From contig NZ_CP104264.1 in NCBI RefSeq assembly GCF_025244845.1, forward strand, positions 3,286,001 to 3,350,000: a DNA stretch of 64,000 nucleotides. The letters run 5' to 3'. How positions within the stretch are numbered: the stretch's first letter is position 1; each line of letters opens with the position of its first letter. Below, piece after piece: positions 42,969-52,685 of this stretch. The notes under the pieces were generated by a model, which had not been told where the DNA came from, ran no database searches, and was given only the letters and a program-made list of their open reading frames with translations. The DNA comes from Arthrobacter sp. zg-Y1171 (lineage in GTDB: Bacteria; Actinomycetota; Actinomycetes; Actinomycetales; Micrococcaceae). Made by a program: the position numbers and the translations under genes.

Positions 42969-43502
42969 ATGGGATTTTTGCCGTCGCCGCCGCGTGCCGT
43001 CCTGTTTGACCGGGACGGCACGCTGATTTTTGACGTGCCCTACAACGCGGATCCGGCGCGCGTGCGGCCGGTGCCCGGCGCCGTCGAGGTGCTGGCCGGG
43101 CTGCGGCAAGCCGGCGTGGCCGTAGGGGTAATCACCAACCAGTCCGGCATCGGCCGCGGAATGCTGTCCGCCGAAGAAGTAGCGGGAGTGAACGACGCCG
43201 TCGAAGGCCTGCTGGGACCGTTCGATGTCTGGGAAATCTGCCCGCATGCACCGGGCGACGGCTGCGCCTGCCGCAAGCCGATGCCCGGCATGGTGCTGCG
43301 GGCCAGCCGCCGCCTGGGGCTCGATCCGGCAGAAGTCGCCGTCATCGGTGACATTGGTGCCGACGTCGGAGCCGCCGCGGCCGCCGGTGCACGCGGCGTG
43401 CTGGTGCCCACCGCCGCTACCCGTGCCGAGGAAACCGCCGCGGCTCCGCTCGTGGCGGGCGACCTGGCCGAGGCCGTGGAGTTGCTGTGGGGCAGCCGAT
43501 GA
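42969..43502 (+). CDS. gmhB: D-glycero-D-manno-heptose-1,7-bisphosphate 7-phosphatase (GmhB-like)
   Basis: 177 residues of the HAD IIIA family. LFDRDGTL supplies the nucleophile and acid (D14, D16). TNQSGIGRG is motif II. CRKPMPGM gives the Lys. GDIGADVGAA gives motif IV. A Cys/His zinc loop (CPHAPGDGCACRK) is characteristic of GmhB. It removes the C7 phosphate before nucleotidyl transfer. It is the first gene of a seven-gene run in which every following junction but the last is an ATGA or GTGA overlap. The ribosome site is weak. Confidence 0.9.
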   Translation: MGFLPSPPRAVLFDRDGTLIFDVPYNADPARVRPVPGAVEVLAGLRQAGVAVGVITNQSGIGRGMLSAEEVAGVNDAVEGLLGPFDVWEICPHAPGDGCACRKPMPGMVLRASRRLGLDPAEVAVIGDIGADVGAAAAAGARGVLVPTAATRAEETAAAPLVAGDLAEAVELLWGSR

Positions 43503-44560
43503 GCCGCCGGGTGTTGGTGGCCCGGCTCGACGGCGCCGGGGACGTCCTGCTCGCGGGCCCTGCCGTCCGGGCGGTGGCGGCGGCACCGGAGGTGGAAACG
43601 GTGCTGCTGTGCGGTCCGCAGGGGGCGCCCGCCGGACGGCTGCTGCCCGGGGTCGCGCAGGTGCTGGAGTGGTCCTGTCCCTGGATCCTGAATCCTGCCC
43701 CGGAACCTTCCCGGGACCTGCTGGAGGCACTGCGGGTCATGGTGCGGTCCGTCCGGGCCGAGGAGGCGGTGATCCTGACGTCCTTCCACCAGTCCCCGCT
43801 GCCCCTGGCATTGCTGCTCCGCGAAGCCGGGGTACGCACTATTACGGGGGCGTCCTCGGATTACGCCGGTGCCTTACTGGCCCACCGGCTCAAACCCGGG
43901 GAGGACTTCCCCGAAGACCAGCCGGAGGTGGATCGTGCGCTGCGGATCGCTGCCGCCGCAGGTTTTCCGCTTCCCGCCGGCGACGACGGCCGGCTGCGGC
44001 TGGGACCCTTGCCCGACGTCTCCCACCTGGTGGGCACCGGACCCTACATCGCGGTGCATCCGGGTGCCGCCGTCCCGGCCCGGGCCTGGCCGGCGCTGCA
44101 CCATGCCGCCGCCGTCGAACTGCTTACCGCCGCCGGCTTCCGCGTGGTGGTCACCGGCGGCCCCGGAGAGAAGGAGCTGACCGCCACCGTGGCGGCGGTA
44201 GCCGGCCTGGACCTGGGCGGACGCACGGATCTGGCCACGCTGGCGGCAGTCCTGGCCGGAGCGGACGCGGTGGTGGCCGGAAACACCGGGCCGGCCCATC
44301 TGGCGGCCGCGGCAGGCACTCCGGTGGTGAGCCTCTTCGCACCCGTGGTGCCCGCCATCCGGTGGGCGCCCTACGGGGTTCCGCTGGAACTGCTGGGGAA
44401 CCAGCACGCTGCCTGCAGCGGAACCCGTGCCCGGATCTGCCCGGTGCCCGGGCATCCCTGCCTCTCCGGCGTTTCCCCAGAGCAGGTGGTGGAAGCGGTG
44501 CAGCGCCTGGTCACCGGCGTGCCGTCGCTGCAGACGCACCGTGAAATGAGGCACCGATGA
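43499..44560 (+). CDS. Glycosyltransferase family 9 (heptosyltransferase-like), second copy
   Basis: 353 residues from the ATG overlapping the gmhB stop. VLVARLDGAGDVLLAGPAVRAV is the N-terminal GT9 motif. IAVHPGAAVPARAWP and VVAGNTGPAHLAAAAGTPVVSLFAPVVP are the nucleotide-sugar binding segments, and CPVPGHPC fits the LPS heptosyltransferase II-like tail. It is distinct in sequence from the minus-strand GT9 protein, so the two may add successive heptoses. Confidence 0.9.
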   Translation: MSRRVLVARLDGAGDVLLAGPAVRAVAAAPEVETVLLCGPQGAPAGRLLPGVAQVLEWSCPWILNPAPEPSRDLLEALRVMVRSVRAEEAVILTSFHQSPLPLALLLREAGVRTITGASSDYAGALLAHRLKPGEDFPEDQPEVDRALRIAAAAGFPLPAGDDGRLRLGPLPDVSHLVGTGPYIAVHPGAAVPARAWPALHHAAAVELLTAAGFRVVVTGGPGEKELTATVAAVAGLDLGGRTDLATLAAVLAGADAVVAGNTGPAHLAAAAGTPVVSLFAPVVPAIRWAPYGVPLELLGNQHAACSGTRARICPVPGHPCLSGVSPEQVVEAVQRLVTGVPSLQTHREMRHR

Positions 44561-45585
44561 GGATTCTGCTGTGGCACGTGCACGGCGGCTGGATGGAGGC
44601 CTTTGTCCGCGGCGCCCATGAGTACCTGCTGCCGGCTACTCCCGCACGGGATGGCTGGGGGCTGGGACGCGGCGGCCGGTCCTGGCCGGCAGCTGCCGTG
44701 GAAGTGGTGCCGGAAGATCTACGCACACAGCAGATCGACGTCGTCGTGCTGCAGCGTCCCGAAGAGATCGAAGCCTGCACCCGCCTGCTCGGCAGGCGGC
44801 CCGGCCGCGACATTCCGGCGGTGTACCTGGAACACAACACCCCGCGCGGCAACGTGCCCGAGACCCGGCATCCGCTGGCGGGCCGAACGGACATCCCGGT
44901 TGTGCACGTCACGCAGTTCAACCGCTTGATCTGGGACACCGGGAGGGCGCCGGTACGGGTGATCGAACACGGCATCCCCGACCCCGGCTACCGCTACACC
45001 GGGGAGCGCCCGCATCTTGGAGTGGTGGTGAACGAGCCGGTCCGCCGCAGCCGGGTGGCCGGCACCGATCTCCTGCCCGGATTTGCCCGGGCCGCACCGC
45101 TGGAAATCTTCGGGATGGGCACGGAACGGCTGCCCGGACTGCTGGGCGCAGACCGCCTGCTGGTCCGCGGCGACCTGCCCGTTGCCAGGCTGCACCGGGA
45201 ACTGGCCGGCTGCCGGGCCTACCTGCACCCGATGCGCTGGACGTCGCTGGGCCTGTCCCTGCTTGAGGCTATGCATCTGGGACTGCCGGTCCTGGCCCTT
45301 GCAACCACTGAAGCGGTCCGGGCAATCCCGCCGGAGGCGGGGATGGCCAGCAACGATCCCGACGAGCTGGTCCGGGCGGCACGGATGTTCCTGGCCGAGC
45401 CCGAGCAGGCACGCGCCTGCGGCCGGGCCGCCCGTACGGCGGCATTGGCCCGGTACGGGTTGGAGCGGTTCCTCTCCGACTGGGACCGGCTCTTCGCGGA
45501 CCTGCTGACCGAGACGGTTTCCGCCGCAACGTTTCTTCCGGCCGCGGGAACCGCACCGGCATCAACAGGAGGGGGACAACAGTGA
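44557..45585 (+). CDS. Glycosyltransferase (GT4-like, GT-B fold)
   Basis: 342 residues. It opens [19 protein letters not shown]. The central [19 protein letters not shown] and the C-terminal [28 protein letters not shown] carry the E-x7-E-like donor-binding pattern of GT4 enzymes. It is coupled to both neighbours by 4-bp overlaps. It probably extends the heptose-containing glycan. The sugar donor is unknown. Confidence 0.85.
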   Translation: MRILLWHVHGGWMEAFVRGAHEYLLPATPARDGWGLGRGGRSWPAAAVEVVPEDLRTQQIDVVVLQRPEEIEACTRLLGRRPGRDIPAVYLEHNTPRGNVPETRHPLAGRTDIPVVHVTQFNRLIWDTGRAPVRVIEHGIPDPGYRYTGERPHLGVVVNEPVRRSRVAGTDLLPGFARAAPLEIFGMGTERLPGLLGADRLLVRGDLPVARLHRELAGCRAYLHPMRWTSLGLSLLEAMHLGLPVLALATTEAVRAIPPEAGMASNDPDELVRAARMFLAEPEQARACGRAARTAALARYGLERFLSDWDRLFADLLTETVSAATFLPAAGTAPASTGGGQQ

Positions 45586-46838
45586 GAATCTCAATGGTGT
45601 CCGAACATGCAAGTCCGCTGGCCGCACTGGGCGGGGTGGATGCCGGCGGCCAGAACGTGCATGTGGCCGCGCTGTCCGTGGCGCTGGCCGCCCGCGGCCA
45701 CACCGTGCAGGTGTACACGCGGAGGGACGATCCCGGGCTCCCGGACCGGGTGCAGGTGCAGGACGGCCTGGAGGTAGTGCACCTGACCGCCGGTCCGGCC
45801 CTGCCGCTGCCCAAGGATGACCTGCTGCCGTACATGGGGCAGCTGGCCGGCGGCGTGCTGGCCGACTGGGGAACCGAACCGCCCGACGTCGTGCACTCGC
45901 ACTTCTGGATGTCCGGGCTCGCCGCGCTGGAGGCGGCCCGGAGCGCCGGAGACGAGGGCGTGCCGGTGGTCCACACCTTCCACGCCCTGGGCACCGTGAA
46001 GAAACGGCATCAGGGTGCCGAGGACACGTCCCCGCCGGAACGGGCCTGGCTGGAACCCTCCGTGGGCCGGCGGGCGGACCGGGTGCTGGCCACCTGTTCG
46101 GACGAGGTCTTCGAACTCAAGGCCATCGGGGTGCCGGGCAGCCGGATCTCCATTGCGCCCTGCGGCGTGGATCTGTCCCTCTTCTCTTCCAGCGGGCCGG
46201 CGGAACCACGCGGACGGCGGCACCGGATTGCCGCCGTCGGGCGCCTGGTGCCGCGCAAGGGCGTGGACCTGGCCATCCGGGCCCTTGCACTGCTGCGGGA
46301 CGAGGGCCTGGAAGATGTGGAGCTGCTGATTGTCGGCGGCTCCAGTGACAGTGCCGGACTGGAATCGGATCCGGAGGCCCGCCGGCTGCTGGCCCTCGCC
46401 CGGTCCCTGGATGTGGCGGACCGGGTGCTGCTCCGGGGCCAGGTCCCCCGCGAACAAATGCCCGCAGTACTGCGCAGCGCCGATGCCGTGGTGTGCGCGC
46501 CCTGGTATGAACCCTTCGGGATCGTGCCGCTGGAGGCGATGGCGTGCGGAGTGCCCGTTGTTGCCTCGGCAGTGGGCGGGCTGATCGACACCGTGGTCCA
46601 CGGCAGAACCGGCCTGCATGTGCCGCCACGGGATCCGGCAGCCCTGGCCGCCGCGCTCAAGGAGCTGCTGCAGAACCCCCGCTACGCCCGGCGGCTCGGC
46701 GCAGCGGGCAAGCAGCGCGCCGCCGCCCGCTACTCCTGGGACCGGGTGGCACTGGAGACGGAGAAGGCCTATCAGCTGGCGCTGGGCGCCGCGGCGAGGC
46801 CCGGACGGCTGCAGCCGCTGGGAGGGAAGGCGCTGTGA
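45582..46838 (+). CDS. Glycosyltransferase family 4
   Basis: 418 residues. The N-terminal domain has [19 protein letters not shown] and [15 protein letters not shown], similar to MshA and sucrose-phosphate-synthase-like enzymes. The C-terminal donor site is [28 protein letters not shown], with the E-x7-E pair, and [17 protein letters not shown]. It is a retaining transferase using a nucleotide sugar. It sits inside the heptose operon with ATGA/GTGA couplings on both sides. Confidence 0.92.
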   Translation: MRISMVSEHASPLAALGGVDAGGQNVHVAALSVALAARGHTVQVYTRRDDPGLPDRVQVQDGLEVVHLTAGPALPLPKDDLLPYMGQLAGGVLADWGTEPPDVVHSHFWMSGLAALEAARSAGDEGVPVVHTFHALGTVKKRHQGAEDTSPPERAWLEPSVGRRADRVLATCSDEVFELKAIGVPGSRISIAPCGVDLSLFSSSGPAEPRGRRHRIAAVGRLVPRKGVDLAIRALALLRDEGLEDVELLIVGGSSDSAGLESDPEARRLLALARSLDVADRVLLRGQVPREQMPAVLRSADAVVCAPWYEPFGIVPLEAMACGVPVVASAVGGLIDTVVHGRTGLHVPPRDPAALAAALKELLQNPRYARRLGAAGKQRAAARYSWDRVALETEKAYQLALGAAARPGRLQPLGGKAL

Positions 46839-47461
46839 GCATCGAATCACCGGTCACCGCGCCCGTCTCCGGGCCGGAGCAGGCAGTGCTGGACCACCTG
46901 GCCCAGGCGCAGCCCGCCCTGCTCTCCCTCCAACGGCAGGCCCGGCACCTGACGGAATGGGGCCTTGAGCTGGCGGCCCGCCTGTTGGCCGGGCACCGGC
47001 TGCTGACCGCCGGAAACGGGGGGTCCGCGGCCGAAGCCCAGCACCTGAGCGCGGAACTGGTGGGACGGTTCGACGGCGAGCGCCGCCCGTTTTCCGCGAT
47101 TGCCCTGCATGCCGAAACCTCAGCCGTGACGGCCATCGCCAACGACTACGGCTTCGACCAGCTCTACGCCCGGCAGGTGCGGGGCCACGGCAGGCCCGGA
47201 GACGTCCTCATCCTCTTCTCCACCAGCGGCGCGAGCCCCAACCTGCTGGCCGCAGTGCAGGCCGCACACGCTGCCGGGCTGCGGACCTGGGCGTTGACCG
47301 GCCGGGCGCCGAATCCGCTCGCGGCGGCCTGTGAGGACTTCATTGCCATTGATGCACCGGCAGCAAATGCACAGGAGGCCCATCTGGTTGCCCTGCATGC
47401 CCTCTGCCGGTCCTTTGACGCCGAGATTGAACGGCTCACCGCTGCAGGAGGAACCGCGTGA
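46835..47461 (+). CDS. gmhA: Sedoheptulose-7-phosphate isomerase (GmhA-like)
   Basis: 208 residues with the SIS domain. [20 protein letters not shown] (about 61-80) is the GmhA signature, with the second sugar-phosphate motif [12 protein letters not shown] and the C-terminal [12 protein letters not shown] helix. It converts sedoheptulose 7-phosphate to D-glycero-D-manno-heptose 7-phosphate, the first step to activated heptose. It starts with GTG overlapping the preceding stop. Confidence 0.92.
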   Translation: MSIESPVTAPVSGPEQAVLDHLAQAQPALLSLQRQARHLTEWGLELAARLLAGHRLLTAGNGGSAAEAQHLSAELVGRFDGERRPFSAIALHAETSAVTAIANDYGFDQLYARQVRGHGRPGDVLILFSTSGASPNLLAAVQAAHAAGLRTWALTGRAPNPLAAACEDFIAIDAPAANAQEAHLVALHALCRSFDAEIERLTAAGGTA

Positions 47462-48816
47462 AGACAATCGTAGTGGTGGGTGATGTCCTGCTGGACACGG
47501 ACATTTCCGGCTCGGCCCAGCGCCTCTCCCCCGATGCGCCCGTGCCCGTGGTGGACGTGGACGACGTCGGACGCCGGGCCGGCGGAGCGGGCCTGGTGGC
47601 GCGCCTGCTGGAGCGGGACGGCCGGCAGGTCCATCTGGTGACGGTACTCTCCGACGACGACGCCTCCGGGCTGCTGCGGACCGCGCTGGCCGGCATCCCC
47701 CTGACCTCCGGCCCGTCCGACGCTCCCACCCCGGTAAAGACGCGGATCCGGGCCGGCACCCACGCCGTGGTCCGCTTCGACCAGGGCTGCTCCCCCGCCC
47801 CGGTCCCTGCGGTCACCGCGCAGATGCTGTCCGTGGTCGCGGCGGCCGATGCGGTGGTGGTTGCCGACTACGGCCGCGGGCTCACGGCCAACCCGGCCCT
47901 CCGGGACCTGCTGGGGACCTTGGCAGGGCGTATCCCCGTGGTCTGGGACCCGCACCCGGCCGGGGCCGATCCGGTGCCCGGGGTTGCGGCAGTGACGCCG
48001 AACCTGGCTGAGGCCCTGTCCGCTGCCGGGGAGGCACCGGGCGGGGTTCCGGCCGCACTTCGGGCGGCGGAAAAACTGCTGACCCGCTGGCAAAGCCAAT
48101 CCGTGGTGCTCACCCTGGGGGCGCAGGGCGCGCTGGCCCTCCCCGCAGCGGGGTTGGCACAGATACTTCCGGCCCCGAAGGTTTCCGCCGAGGACGCGTG
48201 CGGTGCCGGAGACCGGTTTGCCGCTTCCCTCGCCGTGCGGCTGCTCGACGGCGACGGGCTGGAAACCGCCGCCGAAGGCGCGGTGCAGGCGGCGGCCTCT
48301 TTCCTGGCCGCCGGCGGGGTGGCCGGACTGGACGCGGAGGACCCCATCTTCGGCACCGAAACACCGGACGCGATGGCGACCGCGGCGCAGGTCCGGGCGC
48401 GCGGCGGAACCGTGGTGGCCACCGGCGGTTGCTTCGATCTGCTCCACGCCGGGCATGCCCGCACCCTGCTGGCGGCCCGGGGGCTGGGCGACTGCCTGAT
48501 TGTCTGCCTGAACTCCGACGATTCCGTCCGGCGGCTCAAAGGAGAGCAGCGCCCGATTATCGGTGCCGGGGACCGGGCGGAACTGCTGCAGTCCCTGGAA
48601 TGCGTGGACGGGGTCCTGGTCTTCGAAGAGGACACCCCGGCCGCCGTGCTGGAACGGCTGCGCCCGGACATCTGGGTCAAGGGCGGGGATTACCGCGAAG
48701 ACCAACTTCCGGAGGCCGCGCTGATCCGTTCATGGGGCGGGGAAACGGTCACCGTCCCGTTCCATCCGGCCCGTTCCACCACGGCCCTGGCCTCCGCACT
48801 CGCGAAGGTCGGCTGA
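47458..48816 (+). CDS. hldE: Bifunctional heptose-7-phosphate kinase / heptose-1-phosphate adenylyltransferase (HldE-like)
   Basis: 452 residues. The N-terminal PfkB-type kinase covers about 1-300 (VVGDVLLDTDISGSAQRLSP, with the catalytic base in EDACGAGDRFAA). The C-terminal nucleotidyltransferase has TGGCFDLLHAGH (about 323-334), NSDDSVRRLKGEQRPI and WVKGGDYREDQLPEAAL. Domain order and length match RfaE/HldE, which makes ADP-D-glycero-beta-D-manno-heptose. With GmhA and GmhB in the same operon the pathway to ADP-heptose is complete. It starts with GTG in a GTGA overlap. Confidence 0.92.
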   Translation: MKTIVVVGDVLLDTDISGSAQRLSPDAPVPVVDVDDVGRRAGGAGLVARLLERDGRQVHLVTVLSDDDASGLLRTALAGIPLTSGPSDAPTPVKTRIRAGTHAVVRFDQGCSPAPVPAVTAQMLSVVAAADAVVVADYGRGLTANPALRDLLGTLAGRIPVVWDPHPAGADPVPGVAAVTPNLAEALSAAGEAPGGVPAALRAAEKLLTRWQSQSVVLTLGAQGALALPAAGLAQILPAPKVSAEDACGAGDRFAASLAVRLLDGDGLETAAEGAVQAAASFLAAGGVAGLDAEDPIFGTETPDAMATAAQVRARGGTVVATGGCFDLLHAGHARTLLAARGLGDCLIVCLNSDDSVRRLKGEQRPIIGAGDRAELLQSLECVDGVLVFEEDTPAAVLERLRPDIWVKGGDYREDQLPEAALIRSWGGETVTVPFHPARSTTALASALAKVG

Positions 48817-48872
48817 GCGGCCCCGGCCCCTGGCTCCACTGCCCCCTAATAACTCCGCTGAAAGGAATTCCC

Positions 48873-49664
48873 ATGACCCTGTTCCCCGCGGCCCCCGCGC
48901 CGGCTTCACTGCCCGATCCTGTGCCCGGTCCTGTCCCGGTTCCGGACCCCCTCCTCCAAACGCGCCCCCTTCCCGCGGTGTTTACCGGCCGGGTGCTGGT
49001 CACCGGCGGCGCCTCCGGGCTGGGCGCCGCCGTCAGTGCCGCCGTGACCGCCGCCGGCGGGTCCGTGGTGGTGCTGGACCGGGATATCAGCGCCGTCACG
49101 GAGGCCAAGGCCGTGCAGGTGGACGTGGCGGACCGCGCCGGCGTGGAAGCGGCCGTCCGGGAGGCGGCGCAGATCCTGGGCGGACTCGATGCCGTGGTCA
49201 CCGCCGCCGGTATTGACCGCTGCGGCCGGCTAGAAGACGTGGCGGCGGAGGAATGGGAGAAGGTCATCGGCGTGAACCTGCTGGGCACGGTCTCCGTGGT
49301 CCGCGCCGCCCTGCCGTATCTGGCCGCCTCCCACGGCCGGGTCATCACCGTGGCTTCCACGCTGGGGCTCAAGGCCGTCTCCGATGCGACGGCGTACTGC
49401 GCCTCCAAGTTCGGGGTGATCGGCTTCAGCCGCGCCCTGGCCGCCGAGACCCGCGGCCAGGTGGGTGTGACCACCATGATTCCCGGCGGCATGAAAACGC
49501 GGTTTTTCGAGGACCGCACCGAGCAGTACCGCCCGCAGGACGATTCACGGCTGAACGATCCGGAAAACGTGGCCGCGGCAATCCTCTTTGTGCTGGGCCA
49601 GCCCGTCGGCTGCGAAGTCCGCGAAATGCTGATCTGCCACGATCAGGAGGATTCCTGGCCCTGA
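48873..49664 (+). CDS. Short-chain dehydrogenase/reductase at the end of the heptose operon
   Basis: 263 residues from the ATG at 48873 (AAAGGA upstream). A Pro-rich N-terminal tail of about 35 residues precedes the Rossmann motif TGGASGLGAAV. The catalytic Tyr/Lys are in YCASK, with the Ser in VASTLGLKAV. It is a classical SDR. It is too short and has the wrong motifs to be the extended-SDR epimerase HldD. It may modify a sugar or an acceptor in the glycan pathway. Confidence 0.85.
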   Translation: MTLFPAAPAPASLPDPVPGPVPVPDPLLQTRPLPAVFTGRVLVTGGASGLGAAVSAAVTAAGGSVVVLDRDISAVTEAKAVQVDVADRAGVEAAVREAAQILGGLDAVVTAAGIDRCGRLEDVAAEEWEKVIGVNLLGTVSVVRAALPYLAASHGRVITVASTLGLKAVSDATAYCASKFGVIGFSRALAAETRGQVGVTTMIPGGMKTRFFEDRTEQYRPQDDSRLNDPENVAAAILFVLGQPVGCEVREMLICHDQEDSWP

Positions 49665-49686
49665 GCCCGGCTCCGGTGCGTGCCGG

Positions 49687-50625
49687 TCACGCGGACGACG
49701 GCGGCGCCTTCCGTCCGCGGGTCCGCACGGCGACGCCGGCGCAGAGGATGACGGCCAGCCCGCCCAGGACGGTGGCCCAGGTCAGCTGCTCATGCAGGAG
49801 CAGGGCTGCCCAGCAGATGGTCAGCACCGGCTGGGCCAGCTGTACCTGGCTGACCTGGGCCATGGGGCCGATGCCCAGGCCGCGGTACCAGGCGAAGAAG
49901 CCCAGGAACATGCTCACCACACCCAGGTAGGCGAAGGCAGCCCATTCCCCCGGGCCGCCGGCAGGTGCCCTCCCGGCAAGGCTGAACAAAGTCAGGCCTG
50001 CCATCACCGGCGAGGCGAGCACCAGCGCCCAGGAAATGGTCTGCCAGGCACCCAGCTCCCGGGTCAGGATGCCGCCCTCGGCGTAGCCAACCGCTCCGGC
50101 GATCACCGCGGCGAACAACAGCAGGTCCGACGGGTGCAGCCCGGCCAGCCCGCCGCCCTGGAGGGCCGCGAACCCAACGGCGGCCGCTGCCCCGACGGCT
50201 GCCATAACCCAGAACCGGCGGGGCGGACGCTCATGCGTGCGCAGGACTGCCATAACGGCGGTGGCGGCGGGCAGGAGGGCGGTGACAACGGCGCCGTGGC
50301 TGGCCGGGGCGGTGGCGAGTGCGAAGGAGGTCAGCAGCGGGAAACCGGCTACCACGCCGCCGCCTACCAGGGTCAGGCGCGCCCATTGCGTGCCCCGGGG
50401 CAGCCGCTGCCGGGTCAGTGCAAGCGCGGCGGCAGCGAGCAGGGCGGCGACCACCGCCCGGCCTGATCCGACAAAAAGCGGCGCCATGCCGCCCGCCACG
50501 GCGAGTCGGGTGAAGGGAAGGGTAAAGGAGAAGGCGGTGACGCCGAGCAGGCCCCACCACAGGCCCTCGCGGCTGGGCGGTAGCACTGTTGGCACTCGGA
50601 GAGTAGCGCTATTATGTGGCTTCAT
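49687..50625 (-). CDS. EamA/DMT-family transporter divergent from MocR
   Basis: 312 residues with ten hydrophobic helices (GLLGVTAFSFTLPFTRLAVAGG, VVSMFLGFFAWYRGLGIGPMAQVSQVQLAQP). This is the RhtA/YdcZ-like EamA arrangement often paired with MocR regulators. The ATG at 50625 overlaps the opposite-strand ATG at 50624 within CATG. A GTG about 30 bp downstream is an alternative start. It probably exports an amino acid or related metabolite under control of the divergent regulator. Confidence 0.85.
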   Translation of the reverse strand: MKPHNSATLRVPTVLPPSREGLWWGLLGVTAFSFTLPFTRLAVAGGMAPLFVGSGRAVVAALLAAAALALTRQRLPRGTQWARLTLVGGGVVAGFPLLTSFALATAPASHGAVVTALLPAATAVMAVLRTHERPPRRFWVMAAVGAAAAVGFAALQGGGLAGLHPSDLLLFAAVIAGAVGYAEGGILTRELGAWQTISWALVLASPVMAGLTLFSLAGRAPAGGPGEWAAFAYLGVVSMFLGFFAWYRGLGIGPMAQVSQVQLAQPVLTICWAALLLHEQLTWATVLGGLAVILCAGVAVRTRGRKAPPSSA

Positions 50626-52039
50626 GGCCGATAGTAGCAGTGCGAACCGGATCGTGGCAGACCTGCGCTCGTGGATCTCGGCGGCGGCTCCCGGGGCACA
50701 GTTGCCGTCCACCCGGGAGCTCGTGGCACGGCACGGAGCCAGCCCGGTCACGGTGCAGAAAGCGCTGCGGACCCTGGCATCCCTGGGCCTGGTGGAAGGC
50801 CGGCCCGGTGCAGGAACTTTCGTCCGCGCCCGCACCGTTGCCCGCGCTCACGACTACGGCTGGCAGACCGCCGCCCTCGGCGCTCCGCGCAGCCTGCCCA
50901 CCCTCTCCACCGCCATGCGGTCCGTGGCGGATGACGTGATTGCGCTGCACTCCGGCTATCCGGACCCGGAGCTGCTGCCCGGACGCCTGGTCCGGGCAGC
51001 TTTCGCCCGCGCCGCCCGCACCGACGCCGCCCTCTCCCGCTCCCCCGCCGCCGGGCTGCCCGAACTGCGTGCCTGGTTTGCCGCCGAACTGGGCAGGGAT
51101 GCCCCGCCGGGGGTGGCACCTCCGGCAGCCTCCGACGTCGTAATCCTCCCCGGCAGCCAGATCGGGCTCAGCGCCGCCTTCCGCGCCCTCGTGGGGTCCG
51201 GACGCCCGCTGCTGATGGAATCCCCCACCTATTGGGGCGCCATCCTGGCCGCCGCGCAGGCCGGGGTGCAGGTGGTCCCGGTGCCCAGCGGCGGTGACGG
51301 ACCGGACCCGGAGGAGCTGGCCCGCGCCTTCGCTCAGACCGGCGCGCGGGCTTTCTACGCCCAGCCCGCTTTCGCCAACCCCACCGGTGCCTATTGGTCG
51401 CGGCAGCGGGCCGACCAGGTGCTGCAGACCGTACGGCGGCACGGGGCGTTTTTGATCGAAGATGACTGGGCACATGACTTCGGCATTGCCGCTGATCCCG
51501 CGCCCCTGGCCGCCCGCGATGACGGCGGGCACGTGGTGTACCTGCGCTCCCTCACCAAGAGCATTTCCCCGGCGGTGCGGGTGGCGGCCATCATTGCCCG
51601 CGGCCCTGCACGCGAACGGCTGCTGGCGGATTTCCAGGCATCCTCCGTGTATGTCAGCGGAATACTGCAGGCGGTGGCGCTCGACGTCGTCACCCAGCCC
51701 GCCTGGCGCACGCATCTGCGCCAGCTGCGGCCCCAGCTGGCAGGACGGCGGGACCTGCTGATTGATGCGCTCCGGGAGCACGCTCCGCTAGCCCAGGTGG
51801 AGGCGGTCCCCAAGGGCGGACTCAACCTGTGGGTGCGCCTGCCGGACAACACGGACCTCGCCGCCCTCACCCGGGACTGCGAAAGCGCCGGCGTGCGGGT
51901 GGCACCGGGGAACGAGTGGTTTCCGGCCGAGCAGGCCGGTGCCTATCTGCGGCTGAACTACTCCGGGCCGAATCCCGGTGCGTTCGGCGAGGGGGCGCGC
52001 ATCTTGGGGCGGGTGCTGGAGCAGCACCGGCACGGCTGA
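50624..52039 (+). CDS. MocR-type GntR/aminotransferase-fusion transcriptional regulator
   Basis: 471 residues. The N-terminal GntR winged helix covers about 1-75 (QLPSTRELVARHGASPVTVQKALRTLASLG). It is joined to a fold-type I aminotransferase domain with PTYWGAILAAAQAG, AFYAQPAFANPTG and the PLP Lys in SLTKSISPAVRVA. MocR proteins use PLP-bound ligands to control nearby transport or PLP genes. The divergent EamA gene is the natural target. The -10-like TATTAT at 50610-50615 suggests a nearly leaderless message. Confidence 0.92.
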   Translation: MADSSSANRIVADLRSWISAAAPGAQLPSTRELVARHGASPVTVQKALRTLASLGLVEGRPGAGTFVRARTVARAHDYGWQTAALGAPRSLPTLSTAMRSVADDVIALHSGYPDPELLPGRLVRAAFARAARTDAALSRSPAAGLPELRAWFAAELGRDAPPGVAPPAASDVVILPGSQIGLSAAFRALVGSGRPLLMESPTYWGAILAAAQAGVQVVPVPSGGDGPDPEELARAFAQTGARAFYAQPAFANPTGAYWSRQRADQVLQTVRRHGAFLIEDDWAHDFGIAADPAPLAARDDGGHVVYLRSLTKSISPAVRVAAIIARGPARERLLADFQASSVYVSGILQAVALDVVTQPAWRTHLRQLRPQLAGRRDLLIDALREHAPLAQVEAVPKGGLNLWVRLPDNTDLAALTRDCESAGVRVAPGNEWFPAEQAGAYLRLNYSGPNPGAFGEGARILGRVLEQHRHG

Positions 52040-52042
52040 CCG

Positions 52043-52648
52043 CTAGTCCCGCGCCGCCGCCGCATTCAACAGCTCGAACGCCCTCAGTGCCTTGGCGACA
52101 ACCGCCGAAGGCGTGTCTGCATCATCCTGGAATGCCCAGAACGCGAGGGCTTCCATGATCGCAGCCTGCACGGCCGAGGCCAGCGCCCTCGGTCGGAGTC
52201 CGTCCTCGGGTTCACCCAGTCGCCTGGAGATGATCTCTACCAGTTGACCGTGCCACAACTGGTACATCTCCGACTGGCTGGACTGCAGTTCGCGGATGGT
52301 CACGATCAGCCGCATGCGCTGGCGGCTGAGCACGGAATGTTCATCGGGCTCTCCGAACGCCGCCGTGACGGCGGCGATGATGAGGTCGATGAGGGGAAGG
52401 TCCTCTCCCGCTTGATCGAACCCCTGCTTCAACGCCTCAAAAGCAGAGTCAACGGCTCCCCAGACAATGTCCGCCTTGGCAGGAAAGTATCGATGCAGGG
52501 TACGGACGCTTACTCCTACCTCCGCCGCGATGTCTCCAACGGTGACGTTTTCGTAGCCCTGCCGGACGACGACGTCGAATGCCCGTGCACGCAATTCAAC
52601 GTCTTCCAGAAGCGGGGGCCGTCCCGGTGCCCGTCTGCTCGAACTCAT
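52043..52648 (-). CDS. TetR/AcrR-family regulator
   Basis: 201 residues. The helix-turn-helix is VTVGDIAAEVGVSVRTLHRYFPAKADI at about 35-61. The ligand domain is all-helical. It ends 3 bp from the convergent MocR stop, and its start is 79 bp from the divergent KstD-like gene, so it most likely represses that gene through the small palindrome at 52686-52698. Confidence 0.9.
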   Translation of the reverse strand: MSSSRRAPGRPPLLEDVELRARAFDVVVRQGYENVTVGDIAAEVGVSVRTLHRYFPAKADIVWGAVDSAFEALKQGFDQAGEDLPLIDLIIAAVTAAFGEPDEHSVLSRQRMRLIVTIRELQSSQSEMYQLWHGQLVEIISRRLGEPEDGLRPRALASAVQAAIMEALAFWAFQDDADTPSAVVAKALRAFELLNAAAARD

Positions 52649-52685
52649 GGCTCAACCGTAGCCCTTGTCCCGTTCTGCGAGTTAT

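Noticed and set aside
47164-48705. 513-codon minus-strand frame across gmhA and hldE
   Set aside because: Antisense of two confident genes, with no motifs and a composition biased to Arg, Gly, Pro and His.
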